NCBI GenBank assembly: GCA_051278195.1
Contig: JBNMQM010000002.1
Location: forward strand, 124,001 to 188,000
Direction: 5' to 3'
DNA: 64,000 nucleotides
Origin: JAHRVQ01 sp051278195
GTDB lineage: Bacteria > Pseudomonadota > Gammaproteobacteria > Pseudomonadales > Azotimanducaceae
Shown here: piece after piece, positions 33,791 to 41,857 of the stretch
Layout of the letters: the number at the start of each line of letters is the position of its first letter
How positions within the stretch are numbered: the first letter of the stretch is position 1
Position numbers and translations under genes: made by a program
Notes under the pieces: model-generated
The model's input: the letters and a program-made list of their open reading frames with translations, nothing else
Told to the model about the DNA's origin: nothing
Databases searched by the model: none

Positions 33791-35176
33791 GTGAAATTAC
33801 CACATAAAATATTACTTATCCTGTTGCTAGGTGTTTTGGCTGAGCTTCAGGCATCGCCAACGCAATCTGTGCTCCAACAGATAAGGTCAATCGCGTCCCA
33901 CCCCGTGGCAGGCGGCTGCTCTATAAAAGAGCCGTGGGGTGATTCGGTGTATGTGCTGGATGGCCATCACGGTATTTATCACTATGTCTGGCACAGCGCT
34001 CTAGCAAAACCGCAATTGGTTCGATTTGTTGCAACAGATACGGGCGTCACGCTCTGTACTCTGGCTGACCACGCCCTCGTGTTTGTTGATCCAGCCCAAG
34101 GGGTTTATCAGATCGACAGGGCAATGGAAGGGGATGGTGAGCAGCTTTGGATTGCGCCGACGCCTCTTGGCTATGGGCCGGACTCAAAGTTCCAGGTGTT
34201 GGAAAACCACTTGTATCTGGTTTCTGGTGCGACGCGCGATGCGCTCTTAGTTGACACCGCAGTGAGAAATGATGAGCTGCCGGAACTATATGCAGCTCTA
34301 GAGCTAGGCGTTGGCCCAGATATAAGACTCGGTGCTCCGGTGCAAACCGGGCCGGAAACTATTTCCCTCTCAGGTGCTGATCAGCAATACACGATTGATC
34401 TTAATACCCTGAAAATTCAAGTGTTGCCGAATATCCCCGCACATTCAAATTTACGCATTCTCAATTCAGATTATCTATCAGCCACATTGGCAGCTGATTT
34501 TATCGACGTGCGCCTTCAAGGCAAGGACGGTTCTATTTTGCGCTCATTAGCTCTGCCTCGTTATCCTAATACCACCGGCCTCTGCCTAGGCGATGGTGCG
34601 GTGCTTGTCAGCTTTGGCCGGGACGGTCGACTAGATCGTTACAAGCTGACCTTGGATAAGGAAAGCGCTGAACAGACCGGACATTTTCAGCTCGCAAATG
34701 AAGTCGTAAGTTGCCTCTTTGATGAGAGGCTAAGGCGGCTCTATGTCGTTGAAAAGCAAGTTGGCATCTGGGTGTTCGATCTGACGCAAACCGGCTTAAT
34801 GATGCCGAGAGCGGTGACGACAGACAAGATCGTAGAATCGCTGATAGGCGTTGCGCTATATGACGACGGCGAACAAGGCTTTGTGATTTCCCAATCCGTC
34901 GGCAATGGCGCATTCCTCGTCTTCGATCGAACGACGATGGCACTGCGTGGTCAATTTAGAGTCGTTGCCAACATTCAAGCAGGCCTTGATGGGGTGCGTT
35001 CTAGTCGAGGCTTTATCGCGACGGCGAACCCGCTACCGAGATTTCCACTGGGTTTGCTCGTGGTTCATGACCAAAGAAACCGGTTGCCGGATTCAGCAGA
35101 AAACCTAAAATTGGTGGATTGGCGAGAGATTATAAAAATACTTAATGCGAATAAAACAGGAGTGGATAGTGAATAG
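33791..35176 (+). CDS. Beta-propeller phytase-like protein, probably with altered catalytic residues
   Basis: A 461-residue secreted protein; residues 1-22 (KILLILLLGVLAELQA) are a signal peptide. Its C-terminus RFPLGLLVVHDQRNRLPD and NLKLVDWREI matches, residue for residue in pattern, the end of the phytase at 1-238 (RFPLGIFVVQDGFN, NFKVVDWRDI). Also phytase-like are CLFDERLRRLYVVEKQVGIWVF and the GVALYDDGEQGFVISQSVGN block. But where family members have a run of acidic residues (GEED, DIEG), this one has VEKQ and VESL, so calcium and phosphate binding is likely reduced. GTG start at 33791, weak ribosome site. Overlaps the DUF2147 gene by eight bases. Could bind phytate or another substrate rather than cut it. 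Confidence 0.75.
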   Translation: MKLPHKILLILLLGVLAELQASPTQSVLQQIRSIASHPVAGGCSIKEPWGDSVYVLDGHHGIYHYVWHSALAKPQLVRFVATDTGVTLCTLADHALVFVDPAQGVYQIDRAMEGDGEQLWIAPTPLGYGPDSKFQVLENHLYLVSGATRDALLVDTAVRNDELPELYAALELGVGPDIRLGAPVQTGPETISLSGADQQYTIDLNTLKIQVLPNIPAHSNLRILNSDYLSATLAADFIDVRLQGKDGSILRSLALPRYPNTTGLCLGDGAVLVSFGRDGRLDRYKLTLDKESAEQTGHFQLANEVVSCLFDERLRRLYVVEKQVGIWVFDLTQTGLMMPRAVTTDKIVESLIGVALYDDGEQGFVISQSVGNGAFLVFDRTTMALRGQFRVVANIQAGLDGVRSSRGFIATANPLPRFPLGLLVVHDQRNRLPDSAENLKLVDWREIIKILNANKTGVDSE

Positions 35177-35687
35177 GAATTGGTTACTGGTTTTGATGCT
35201 GTTATCCGGTGGGGTGCTGGCCGAACAGAACAATGACGTGGTCGGTTTTTGGGCTTCACCCAGTTCGATCTTTGAAATTCGTGTCATTGACGGCAGTCTT
35301 CAGGGCGAAGTCCGCGCGTTACTCAACCCACTGTATCTGCCTGACGAAGACAGCGGTGGCCGAAGCGGCTTGGCACGTACCGATGACAACAATCCTGATA
35401 CTGAGCTCACACAACGCCCCATACTCGGTTTAACGATGTTCTCTGACTACCAGTTTCAAGGCGATCGTTGGAAGGGCAAAATCTACGACCCGGAATCGGG
35501 CAACACCTATCAGAGTCATATGACAAGGACGGACGCGGGTAACCTGGAGATTCGCGGCTATGTCGGGATGCCGATGTTTGGCAGAACGGCCACATTTGCG
35601 CCCATCCAGCGCTGCACACCGAATATCCTAGCCATGACGACGCAACTCACCATCGAAAATCCTTGTGTTTCGCCGCTGGATGATTGA
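35169..35687 (+). CDS. Secreted DUF2147 family protein
   Basis: A 172-residue periplasmic DUF2147 protein. Signal peptide at the N-terminus (NWLLVLMLLSGGVLAEQ), then VVGFWASPSSIFEIRVIDGSLQGEVRALLNP and WKGKIYDPESGNTYQSHMTRTDAGNLEIRGYVGMPMFGRTATFAP, the lipocalin-like beta-barrel pattern of the family. DUF2147 proteins bind small hydrophobic or unknown ligands. GTG start at 35169 follows AGGAG; it overlaps the phytase-like gene, so both are exported together and probably act on the same compound. Confidence 0.8.
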   Translation: MNRNWLLVLMLLSGGVLAEQNNDVVGFWASPSSIFEIRVIDGSLQGEVRALLNPLYLPDEDSGGRSGLARTDDNNPDTELTQRPILGLTMFSDYQFQGDRWKGKIYDPESGNTYQSHMTRTDAGNLEIRGYVGMPMFGRTATFAPIQRCTPNILAMTTQLTIENPCVSPLDD

Positions 35688-35882
35688 CTTTCGCTCGCAG
35701 ATGAGTGTGTTATGCTGATGGAGCTAATAGAAATTGACATGTTAGCGCTGACGCTTATTTGCTGTCAGTACTCTGTCTAGATCTGTCAGGCTCGGTCTCT
35801 TAGTCAGGACACACCTAATAATGTCAGGCGTCCTTTGTACTAGAACCGATCTTTATATAGTAATCGCAGCGGGAGTCGCGGT
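35688..35882. other. Intergenic leader of the cold-shock gene
   Basis: A 195-base stretch without a gene. It holds a -35-like TTGACA (35734-35739) without a good -10 at standard spacing, and TATAGT near 35857. Repeated GTCAG words occur between 35765 and 35845. Cold-shock genes often have a long structured 5' leader; no specific RNA thermometer can be shown by eye. Confidence 0.4.
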
Positions 35883-36089
35883 ATGAGTGTCACGAAGGGT
35901 CGAGTCAAATGGTTTGACGAGAAGAAAGGCTTCGGATTTATTGAGCATGAAGGTGGCAAGGATGTCTTCGTTCATTTCAGTCAGATCCAATCCGATCGAT
36001 TCAAAACGCTAGATGACGGTCAGGAAGTTGAATTCTCAATAGAAGATGGTCCAAAAGGGCCGCAAGCTGTTAACGTCGTCGCACTCTGA
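35883..36089 (+). CDS. CspA-family cold-shock protein
   Basis: A 68-residue cold-shock domain. The RNA-binding motifs KGFGFI (RNP1, residues 15-20) and VFVHF (RNP2, residues 28-32) are both present, in the standard five-strand barrel with GRVKWFDEKK at the start and VNVVAL at the end. Cold-shock proteins bind single-stranded RNA and DNA and loosen RNA structures. The acidic patch IEDGPKGPQA is typical. GGGAG precedes the ATG. It is followed after 116 bases by the SutA-like gene on the same strand. Confidence 0.95.
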   Translation: MSVTKGRVKWFDEKKGFGFIEHEGGKDVFVHFSQIQSDRFKTLDDGQEVEFSIEDGPKGPQAVNVVAL

Positions 36090-36205
36090 GCAGCAATCGG
36101 GTTTCTTTCTTCGCTAATTGACGAAAGGCCCGCTCAAAACAGTGCCGCAAAGCGGAGATATTCGCGATGCCGCGCTGCATCTAACTTTTACGTAACGGAA
36201 TAATT

Positions 36206-36454
36206 ATGTCTGGAAAGAAAAAACAGGTTGGAGCAACCAATCTCGACCTTAGAGCGTCTTTGGAAGAAGATGTCGAAGCCTTCCTCAAAAAAGGTAACAA
36301 AATTCAGGAAATCCCATCTGGTGTTAGTGGCCAGGTATCGGTCGCCAAAAAAGCGCCTGCGGCTGACAAAGCGCCTGCGGCTGATAAAGCGCCTGCTGCA
36401 GACAAGGAACCTGCGGCGGATGACGCGCCTGCAGCGGATAGCAAGGCCACCTAG
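36206..36454 (+). CDS. SutA-like small protein with hexapeptide repeat tail
   Basis: An 82-residue protein. Residues 14-42 (LRASLEEDVEAFLKKGNKIQ, EIPSGV) resemble the central helix of SutA, an RNA-polymerase-binding protein of pseudomonads that acts in slow growth, but its acidic N-terminal tail is missing. Instead residues 49-78 are five copies of a six-residue unit (KAPAAD, with KEPAAD and DAPAAD variants), a disordered, low-complexity tail. The DNA repeats are 18 bases long (36350-36439). The homology is by pattern only; a nucleic-acid-binding small protein is the alternative. Between a cold-shock gene and a PQQ dehydrogenase, likely a transcription- or translation-related role. Confidence 0.5.
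   Translation: MSGKKKQVGATNLDLRASLEEDVEAFLKKGNKIQEIPSGVSGQVSVAKKAPAADKAPAADKAPAADKEPAADDAPAADSKAT
36350..36439 (+). repeat. 18-base coding tandem repeat, five copies
   Basis: Five consecutive 18-base units encode Lys/Asp-Ala/Glu-Pro-Ala-Ala-Asp within the small SutA-like gene. The third base differs between copies (gcg/gca, gct/gca/gcg), so the repeat is old enough to have drifted or is being kept at the protein level. Confidence 0.9.
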
Positions 36455-36489
36455 CGCCGCTAGCTTCTTGCTGGCGGCAAAAGTATTCA

Positions 36490-38631
36490 ATGTATCGCTT
36501 ATCGAGTTTTTGTCTAACCCTGTTTTTCTGCCAGTTTGCTTTCGCGAGCAGCCAGGCCGATAGTCCTGGTATCTCAAAGGGTAGTTGGCCGCGGCACGGT
36601 TTAAACTATGCGGAGACTCGCGAGTCTCCGCTGCTGCAGATTAATCCCCAATCTATTTCTGAACTTGGTCTTGCCTGGTCCTTTGAGACTGGTACGAGGC
36701 GGGGTCTGGAAGCATCACCAATCATGGTCGATGGTGTGTTGTATACGACAGGTGATTGGAGTCGCGTCTTCGCTAACAACGCTAAAACTGGCGAACTCCT
36801 ATGGCAGTTTGACCCTGATGTGGACCGCGCTTGGGGTGCCAATGCCTGTTGTGATGTGGTCAACCGTGGTGTCGCAGTAGAAGCGGGGCTTGCCTATGTC
36901 GGCACCTTAGACGGTCGTCTGATTGCGCTTGATATCACCACGGGAAAACCGGCCTGGGAGACGCTAACGGTCGATAAGACCAAACCCTATACGATTACCG
37001 GCGCACCTCGAATTGTTCACGATACGGTTGTCATCGGTAATGGCGGCGCCGAGTATGGTGTTCGCGGCTATGTCTCTGCATACAACCTTGCGACAGGGGA
37101 ATTACGCTGGCGTTTTTATACTGTGCCCGGTAATCCTGCATTACCGCCGGAATCAAATGCCATGGCGATGGCACAAAAAACCTGGACCGGTGATGTCTTC
37201 TGGAAGGTTGGAGGTGGTGGCACTGCCTGGGACTCGATGGCGTTTGATCCAGAGTTAGACCTGCTTTACATCGGTGTTGGCAACGGCTCCCCTTGGAATC
37301 GTTACGTTCGAAGCCCGGGTGGTGGTGATAATCTATTTCTATCTTCAATCGTCGCACTGAATGCCAGCACGGGCGACTATGTTTGGCACTATCAGACGAC
37401 ACCCGCTGACAATTGGGACTACACCGCGACCCAGAACATGATTTTGACCGAGCTTGAAATCAATGGAGAAGCGCGCAAGGTGATTCTGCAAGCGCCGAAG
37501 AACGGATTCTTTTATGTATTGGACAGGGTCACGGGGGAGCTGATTTCAGCCGAAAAGTATGTGCCCGTTACCTGGGCCAGCCATGTTGATATTGAAACTG
37601 GCCGTCCAATAGAAACAGATAATGCAGATCACCGTGTTGCAGTCCAGATGACGAAACCGGCGTCCTTTGGCGGTCATAACTGGCAGCCGATGGCGTTAAA
37701 TCAGGCAACGGGTCTGGTTTATATCCCCGTCATGGAGAATGTCCAGCCGTTCAGTACAGCGGAATCTTTCGAGTACATTGAAGGGAATCACTGGAACCTC
37801 GGCCAGAATGAGCAGCTAGCAAAGGACAACCCGCTGTCTGGGCTGAGCCCAACGATGTCTAATGCAGTGATGAAGCATCTGTTGCGCGGTCGTTTGCTGG
37901 CGTGGGATCCCGTCACACAAACTGAGCGTTGGCGAGTCGATCATTCAACCGCATGGAATGGTGGTGTGCTGACAACATCCGCTGGTCTGGTTTTTCAAGG
38001 TGATGGCGCAGGCTATCTATCTGCTTACGACGCCTCGACCGGCGAGCGCCTTTGGCGGTTCAATGTTGGCAACGGCATTATTGCTCCGCCAGTGAGCTAC
38101 GAAATTGATGGCGAACAATATGTTGCTCTGATGGTTGGCTGGGGTGGTGCGATCGGTATGATTTTTGATCAACCTGAAGCGGTAGGCGGCGGTAAGGGCC
38201 GGCTCGTCTCATTCAAATTAGGTGCCACGGAAACGCTGGATATCGAACAGCGAGTTCGTATTCAACCAGAGCCTCCAGCACGATCTGGTGATGAAGCATC
38301 GGTGGCAAGTGGTGCGGCGCTCTACGGCAACCATTGCATGCGCTGTCATAGTATTAACGGCATAGGGTCTGGGGTCGTTGCTGATCTGCGCTATATGCCT
38401 GAAGGCAGTCACAAGCTGTTTGATGACATTGTCTTAAAAGGCATTTTTTCGGGATTGGGAATGGTCAGCTTTGCAGACGTTCTTGATGAGCAGGATACGG
38501 CTGACATCCATCACTATTTGATCGATGTTGCCAACGAAAAGTGGGATGACGATCATGCCTCTGATACCTGGATTCAGATCAGAGACACGTTTTACGACGC
38601 CATTGGCAAAGCTGTCAGTCTATTTATTTAA
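36490..38631 (+). CDS. PQQ-dependent alcohol dehydrogenase with C-terminal cytochrome c (quinohemoprotein)
   Basis: A 713-residue periplasmic quinohemoprotein. Signal peptide (MYRLSSFCLTLFFCQFAFAS); eight-bladed PQQ propeller with tryptophan-docking blocks; the vicinal cysteine pair Cys120-Cys121 (GANACCDVVNRG) that packs on PQQ; DNWDYTATQNM near the expected catalytic Asp; then a cytochrome c domain with CMRCH at 616-620 and a likely axial Met658 in GLGMVSF. It oxidises primary alcohols or aldehydes and passes electrons on to the respiratory chain. No PQQ synthesis genes lie nearby, so the cofactor is made elsewhere or taken up. Starts 35 bases after the SutA-like gene. Substrate not assigned. 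Confidence 0.93.
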   Translation: MYRLSSFCLTLFFCQFAFASSQADSPGISKGSWPRHGLNYAETRESPLLQINPQSISELGLAWSFETGTRRGLEASPIMVDGVLYTTGDWSRVFANNAKTGELLWQFDPDVDRAWGANACCDVVNRGVAVEAGLAYVGTLDGRLIALDITTGKPAWETLTVDKTKPYTITGAPRIVHDTVVIGNGGAEYGVRGYVSAYNLATGELRWRFYTVPGNPALPPESNAMAMAQKTWTGDVFWKVGGGGTAWDSMAFDPELDLLYIGVGNGSPWNRYVRSPGGGDNLFLSSIVALNASTGDYVWHYQTTPADNWDYTATQNMILTELEINGEARKVILQAPKNGFFYVLDRVTGELISAEKYVPVTWASHVDIETGRPIETDNADHRVAVQMTKPASFGGHNWQPMALNQATGLVYIPVMENVQPFSTAESFEYIEGNHWNLGQNEQLAKDNPLSGLSPTMSNAVMKHLLRGRLLAWDPVTQTERWRVDHSTAWNGGVLTTSAGLVFQGDGAGYLSAYDASTGERLWRFNVGNGIIAPPVSYEIDGEQYVALMVGWGGAIGMIFDQPEAVGGGKGRLVSFKLGATETLDIEQRVRIQPEPPARSGDEASVASGAALYGNHCMRCHSINGIGSGVVADLRYMPEGSHKLFDDIVLKGIFSGLGMVSFADVLDEQDTADIHHYLIDVANEKWDDDHASDTWIQIRDTFYDAIGKAVSLFI

Positions 38632-38675
38632 ACGGCACCTTCTATAAACCATTGCCTGTTTAAACTATGCCTTCT

Positions 38676-39515
38676 CTAAACGACGCCAAGCTCCTCTAAG
38701 CGTTCTTTCAAATAACTCCCGGCGGTATAGCGTTCTGACAAAACCACTTCTGGCCGTGGATGCAGAAATAACGGCAAGGACATTCGGCCAGATCGATTAT
38801 CGGCTCCGGCCTGTGTGACCACACGGTGGCTAGTTGACGGGAAGTAACCGGCCGACGCTTCCTGCAACATGTCGCCAATATTGACGATCACCTGATTGCC
38901 ATCGGACGTCACATCCATCCATTCACCGTTCTTCTTTTGTACCTGCAGCCCCGGTGCATCCGACGCTGGTAGTATTGTCAGCAAATTAATGTCTTCGTGT
39001 GCTGCGGCCCAGGTGGTTTCTTGCTCAGCCAGTGCCATTGGTGGGTAGTGCAATACTCGGAGTAGCGTGACATCGCTATCGACAATCATGTTCGACAATG
39101 GTTCGTGGTACCCATTCGCGACGTCGTCTGGTGAATGGTGCTCGACCCAGCCTAACAGTGTCGCGGTCAAATCATGCGCTGCTTTATAGTATTGTTCTAG
39201 GTGAGGTTTTAACTCAGCAGGGCATTGGCCCCAGGCGTAGTAGTGGAAATACTCTTTGAAGTCTTTGACCTCAACGCCTTTTGCAGCTTCTGCATTTATT
39301 AGCGAAAAATACCCGTCCTGAGTATCTTTGTTGAGCTCAAATTCGAATTTTCGATCAGTGCTGTAAAAGTCCCGCCACTCATTATAAATAGTGTTAACCA
39401 ACGTCATATCGAGTGGATGGTTTTTCAACACGGCAAAACCAATTTCGTGCAGCGAGGCTACAAATTGTTGGTCGCAATCTGCAGCTCGAAAATCTATAGC
39501 AGTGAGATCATTCAT
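38676..39515 (-). CDS. 2-oxoglutarate/Fe(II) oxygenase (isopenicillin N synthase-like)
   Basis: A 279-residue non-heme iron oxygenase. The iron facial triad is His and Asp in AAHEDINLLTIL (about 190-195) and the distal His in STSHRVVTQAG (about 245), followed by the Arg-x-Ser of GRMSLPLFLHPRP that binds 2-oxoglutarate. The fold and N-terminal segment (NDLTAIDFRAADCDQQFVASLHEIGFAV) are of the IPNS/DIOX_N group. Members hydroxylate or desaturate free small substrates. It lies 14 bases downstream of the nucleoside transporter on the same strand, suggesting it acts on an imported compound. Confidence 0.9.
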   Translation of the reverse strand: MNDLTAIDFRAADCDQQFVASLHEIGFAVLKNHPLDMTLVNTIYNEWRDFYSTDRKFEFELNKDTQDGYFSLINAEAAKGVEVKDFKEYFHYYAWGQCPAELKPHLEQYYKAAHDLTATLLGWVEHHSPDDVANGYHEPLSNMIVDSDVTLLRVLHYPPMALAEQETTWAAAHEDINLLTILPASDAPGLQVQKKNGEWMDVTSDGNQVIVNIGDMLQEASAGYFPSTSHRVVTQAGADNRSGRMSLPLFLHPRPEVVLSERYTAGSYLKERLEELGVV

Positions 39516-39529
39516 AAGTTATTAATCAG

Positions 39530-40747
39530 TTAGCCAAGCGAGAGAAAGAAACCGGCCAATGCAGCGCTCATTAAGTTTGCCAGGGTAGCGGCTATCAGTG
39601 CGCGCATGCCAAGCCTTGCAAGGTCTTTACGTCGGCTAGGGGCCAGGGTGCCAATGCCACCCAAACATATTGCAATAGAGGAGAAGTTGGCAAATCCACA
39701 CAGTGCAAAGGTAATAATCGCCTGGGTCTTCGGCGTCAAGGTGTCAATCACGTCGGCAAAATTAACAAACGCAACAAACTCATTCAAAACGAGTTTCTGG
39801 CCGATAAAGCTACCGGCAATATTAGCCTCGTGCCAGGGTACACCGAGCACCCAAGCGACTGGCTGGAAAACATAGCCGAGCAATATTTCGATGGTGATGC
39901 CGTCTACTCCAAATAGGCCTGTGAACCATCCTAAAATGCCGTTCAGCATTGCGATTAATGCGATAAAAGCTAAGAGCATGGCGCCGACCGCAAGGGCGAT
40001 CTGTAAACCTGTCAAAGCACCAGCCGCAGCTGCATCAAAAACATTAACGTGCGTATCTTCTTCGTCGTCGGCGTTGATCTTTACCAGGTCGTTGTTGGGT
40101 TCCTCAGTTTCTGGCATGAAAATTTTTGCCATCATTAAGCCGCCGGGCGCGGCCATAAAGCTCGCCGCCAGCAAGTATTTGATGTCCACACCAAGACCTG
40201 CATAGCCCGCCATGACCGACCCGGCGATGGATGCCATACCACCGACCATAATGGCAAACAATTCTGAATCGGTCATTTTTGGCAAAAAGGGTTTCACAAC
40301 AAGGGGTGCTTCGGTTTGGCCGATAAAGATATTCGCCGCAGCTGAAAGGCTTTCTGGACGGCTGGTGCCAAGGACCTTTTGGAGGAATCCGCCGATAAGC
40401 TTCACTATCCAGTCCATGACACCGAGGTAGTAGAGAACGGTAATCAGGGACGAAAAGAAAACGATAACGGGGAGAACATTTAGCGCAAAGACGAAGCCGA
40501 TTGATTCCCCCACCAGACCGCCGAATAGGAAATTGATTCCTTCTTGGGAGTAGGTAAGGATATTAGATACACCAACGGCCAGGACCTCGACGATTTGCTT
40601 TCCTGCGGGTACATACAAGACAAAGCCGCCGATGGCCGCCTGAATAACGAAGGCACCGAAAACCGTTCTCGGATTGACAGCTTTTCGGTTAGTGGAAAAT
40701 AACCAGGCAACAAGCGGGAGCAGGCATACGCCTAACAGACTAATCAT
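39530..40747 (-). CDS. Concentrative nucleoside transporter (NupC/CNT family)
   Basis: A 405-residue CNT-family transporter that couples nucleoside uptake to Na+ or H+. The N-terminal helix and NRKAVNPRTVFGAFVIQAAIGGF, then the carrier core EGINFLFGGLVG, INPVIVFFSSLITVLYYLG, GQTEAPLVVKPFL and the second half EFVAFVNFADVIDTLTPKTQAIITFALCGFANFSSIAICLGGIG (family signature). Gate helices and nucleoside-contact Gln/Glu are in place. Same strand as, and between, two oxygenase genes. Confidence 0.93.
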   Translation of the reverse strand: MISLLGVCLLPLVAWLFSTNRKAVNPRTVFGAFVIQAAIGGFVLYVPAGKQIVEVLAVGVSNILTYSQEGINFLFGGLVGESIGFVFALNVLPVIVFFSSLITVLYYLGVMDWIVKLIGGFLQKVLGTSRPESLSAAANIFIGQTEAPLVVKPFLPKMTDSELFAIMVGGMASIAGSVMAGYAGLGVDIKYLLAASFMAAPGGLMMAKIFMPETEEPNNDLVKINADDEEDTHVNVFDAAAAGALTGLQIALAVGAMLLAFIALIAMLNGILGWFTGLFGVDGITIEILLGYVFQPVAWVLGVPWHEANIAGSFIGQKLVLNEFVAFVNFADVIDTLTPKTQAIITFALCGFANFSSIAICLGGIGTLAPSRRKDLARLGMRALIAATLANLMSAALAGFFLSLG

Positions 40748-40809
40748 TTAAGTGGGCTGCTTATTACCAGAGACCAGCAATAATACCACCCCAAGCAGCA
40801 ATTGCGAGG

Positions 40810-41646
40810 CTATGAGCGCAATCCTCGGGTATGCCGACCTTGATAGTCATCACGAATGAGTCGTTTTGGGTGTACGCCGTCAACATAGCCCATGAACCCG
40901 GGTTCGCGAATGCTATAACCCAGTAATTCCTGGATGCGATTGGAGTATTGCGCCGCCTTGGCTGGGGGTACTGCGAGCACCATATTTTCCAATTGCCTGA
41001 GCCATGGTTGGCAGTATTGGGGGGTAATCGCCAGACGGCTGGCTGTCGATTGATTAGCGCTACCGCGATGGTAAAGCGATCCATGGAAGATCACGGCTGA
41101 CCCGGCGGACATGATGACTTTGATTGGTTCGGAGGTCTTACTCGGCTGCTCGGTTTGCCAGTGGTGGCTTCCGGCAATGATCTCCGTTGCGCCATTATCT
41201 GCGGTAAAATCATCTAATGCCCAGATAACGCTGATGCCATTGGTCTGAGTGCGATCTGACGCAGGTAGCGATGCGTGGTCCGCATGATAAGGCTGGGGTG
41301 TTTCGCCAGGATGGACGTTGATCGCAAGGTTGGCAGACAACAAGTATGTCGGTTCGAGTAGTTTATCCAACAGTTCAATAATGGTGGGGTGCTCGACGAG
41401 GTTGGCTATCGATGGCGCTTTAGCGAGCAGGGCATAGACCCGTTCACTCTCGAAACCCTCGAAGTTGTTGCGACCCATAAGAGACTTTTGTAAATAGGGA
41501 GCGAGTTCGGCCTTGATCGCGTCGATGGTTTTGGCATCGATTAGGTCTTCCAGCACTGCATAACCAACATCGTGGATTGCGGCTAGGTTCTCATCGATGT
41601 CTTGGGGGCTACTGTTAGCCATATTTTCAGAGATTTTTTTAGACAT
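40810..41646 (-). CDS. Phytanoyl-CoA dioxygenase (PhyH) family protein
   Basis: A 278-residue Fe(II)/2-oxoglutarate oxygenase of the PhyH family. Iron ligands His and Asp are in YHADHASLPAS (about 119-121), the distal His in GSLYHRGSANQS (about 197), and the 2-oxoglutarate Arg/Ser in SRLAITPQY. PhyH members hydroxylate a range of free acids or natural products. ATG at 41646 follows GGGAACG. It is the first of three minus-strand genes, 62 bases before the CNT transporter and then a second oxygenase. Confidence 0.9.
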   Translation of the reverse strand: MSKKISENMANSSPQDIDENLAAIHDVGYAVLEDLIDAKTIDAIKAELAPYLQKSLMGRNNFEGFESERVYALLAKAPSIANLVEHPTIIELLDKLLEPTYLLSANLAINVHPGETPQPYHADHASLPASDRTQTNGISVIWALDDFTADNGATEIIAGSHHWQTEQPSKTSEPIKVIMSAGSAVIFHGSLYHRGSANQSTASRLAITPQYCQPWLRQLENMVLAVPPAKAAQYSNRIQELLGYSIREPGFMGYVDGVHPKRLIRDDYQGRHTRGLRS

Positions 41647-41685
41647 GGTGCGTTCCCATTTAAAAACTCGTTTGATCGAGGTCTC

Positions 41686-41839
41686 AGAAGGTAGCAGGGG
41701 TCCTTTAACGCGCTTGCTTGCGGCCCTCCGGGCTCCCGACTACGCGTCCCGCTCGATTGGTCGTGAGCCCCTTCGGGTCTCTCTCCACTGCGGTCGGCGC
41801 TGCGCTTTAATGCGCCGTAAAGAAGCCCTACTACCTTCT
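41686..41839. repeat. 154-base imperfect inverted-repeat element with internal hairpins
   Basis: The outer arms, AGAAGGTAG at 41686-41694 and CTACCTTCT at 41831-41839, are perfectly complementary, and the match continues imperfectly for about 25 bases each side (to 41710 and from 41815). Inside are three smaller stems: GCCC/GGGC (41723-41733), CCC/GGG with loop CTTC (41768-41777) and GCGC/GCGC (41802-41815). There is no gene of its own. It lies between the end of pdsS and the start of the PhyH gene. A MITE, a REP-like repeat or a structured RNA are the options; there is no T-tract for a standard terminator. Confidence 0.6.
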
Positions 41840-41857
41840 TTCCGTAATACGAGAATA

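Noticed and set aside
35688..35882. Riboswitch or RNA thermometer before the cold-shock gene
   Set aside because: No known aptamer pattern or long stem can be shown by eye; only short repeated GTCAG words are visible.
40764..41084. Minus-strand 106-codon frame within the PhyH gene
   Set aside because: It overlaps the PhyH gene in another frame, shows no domain and has no ribosome site.
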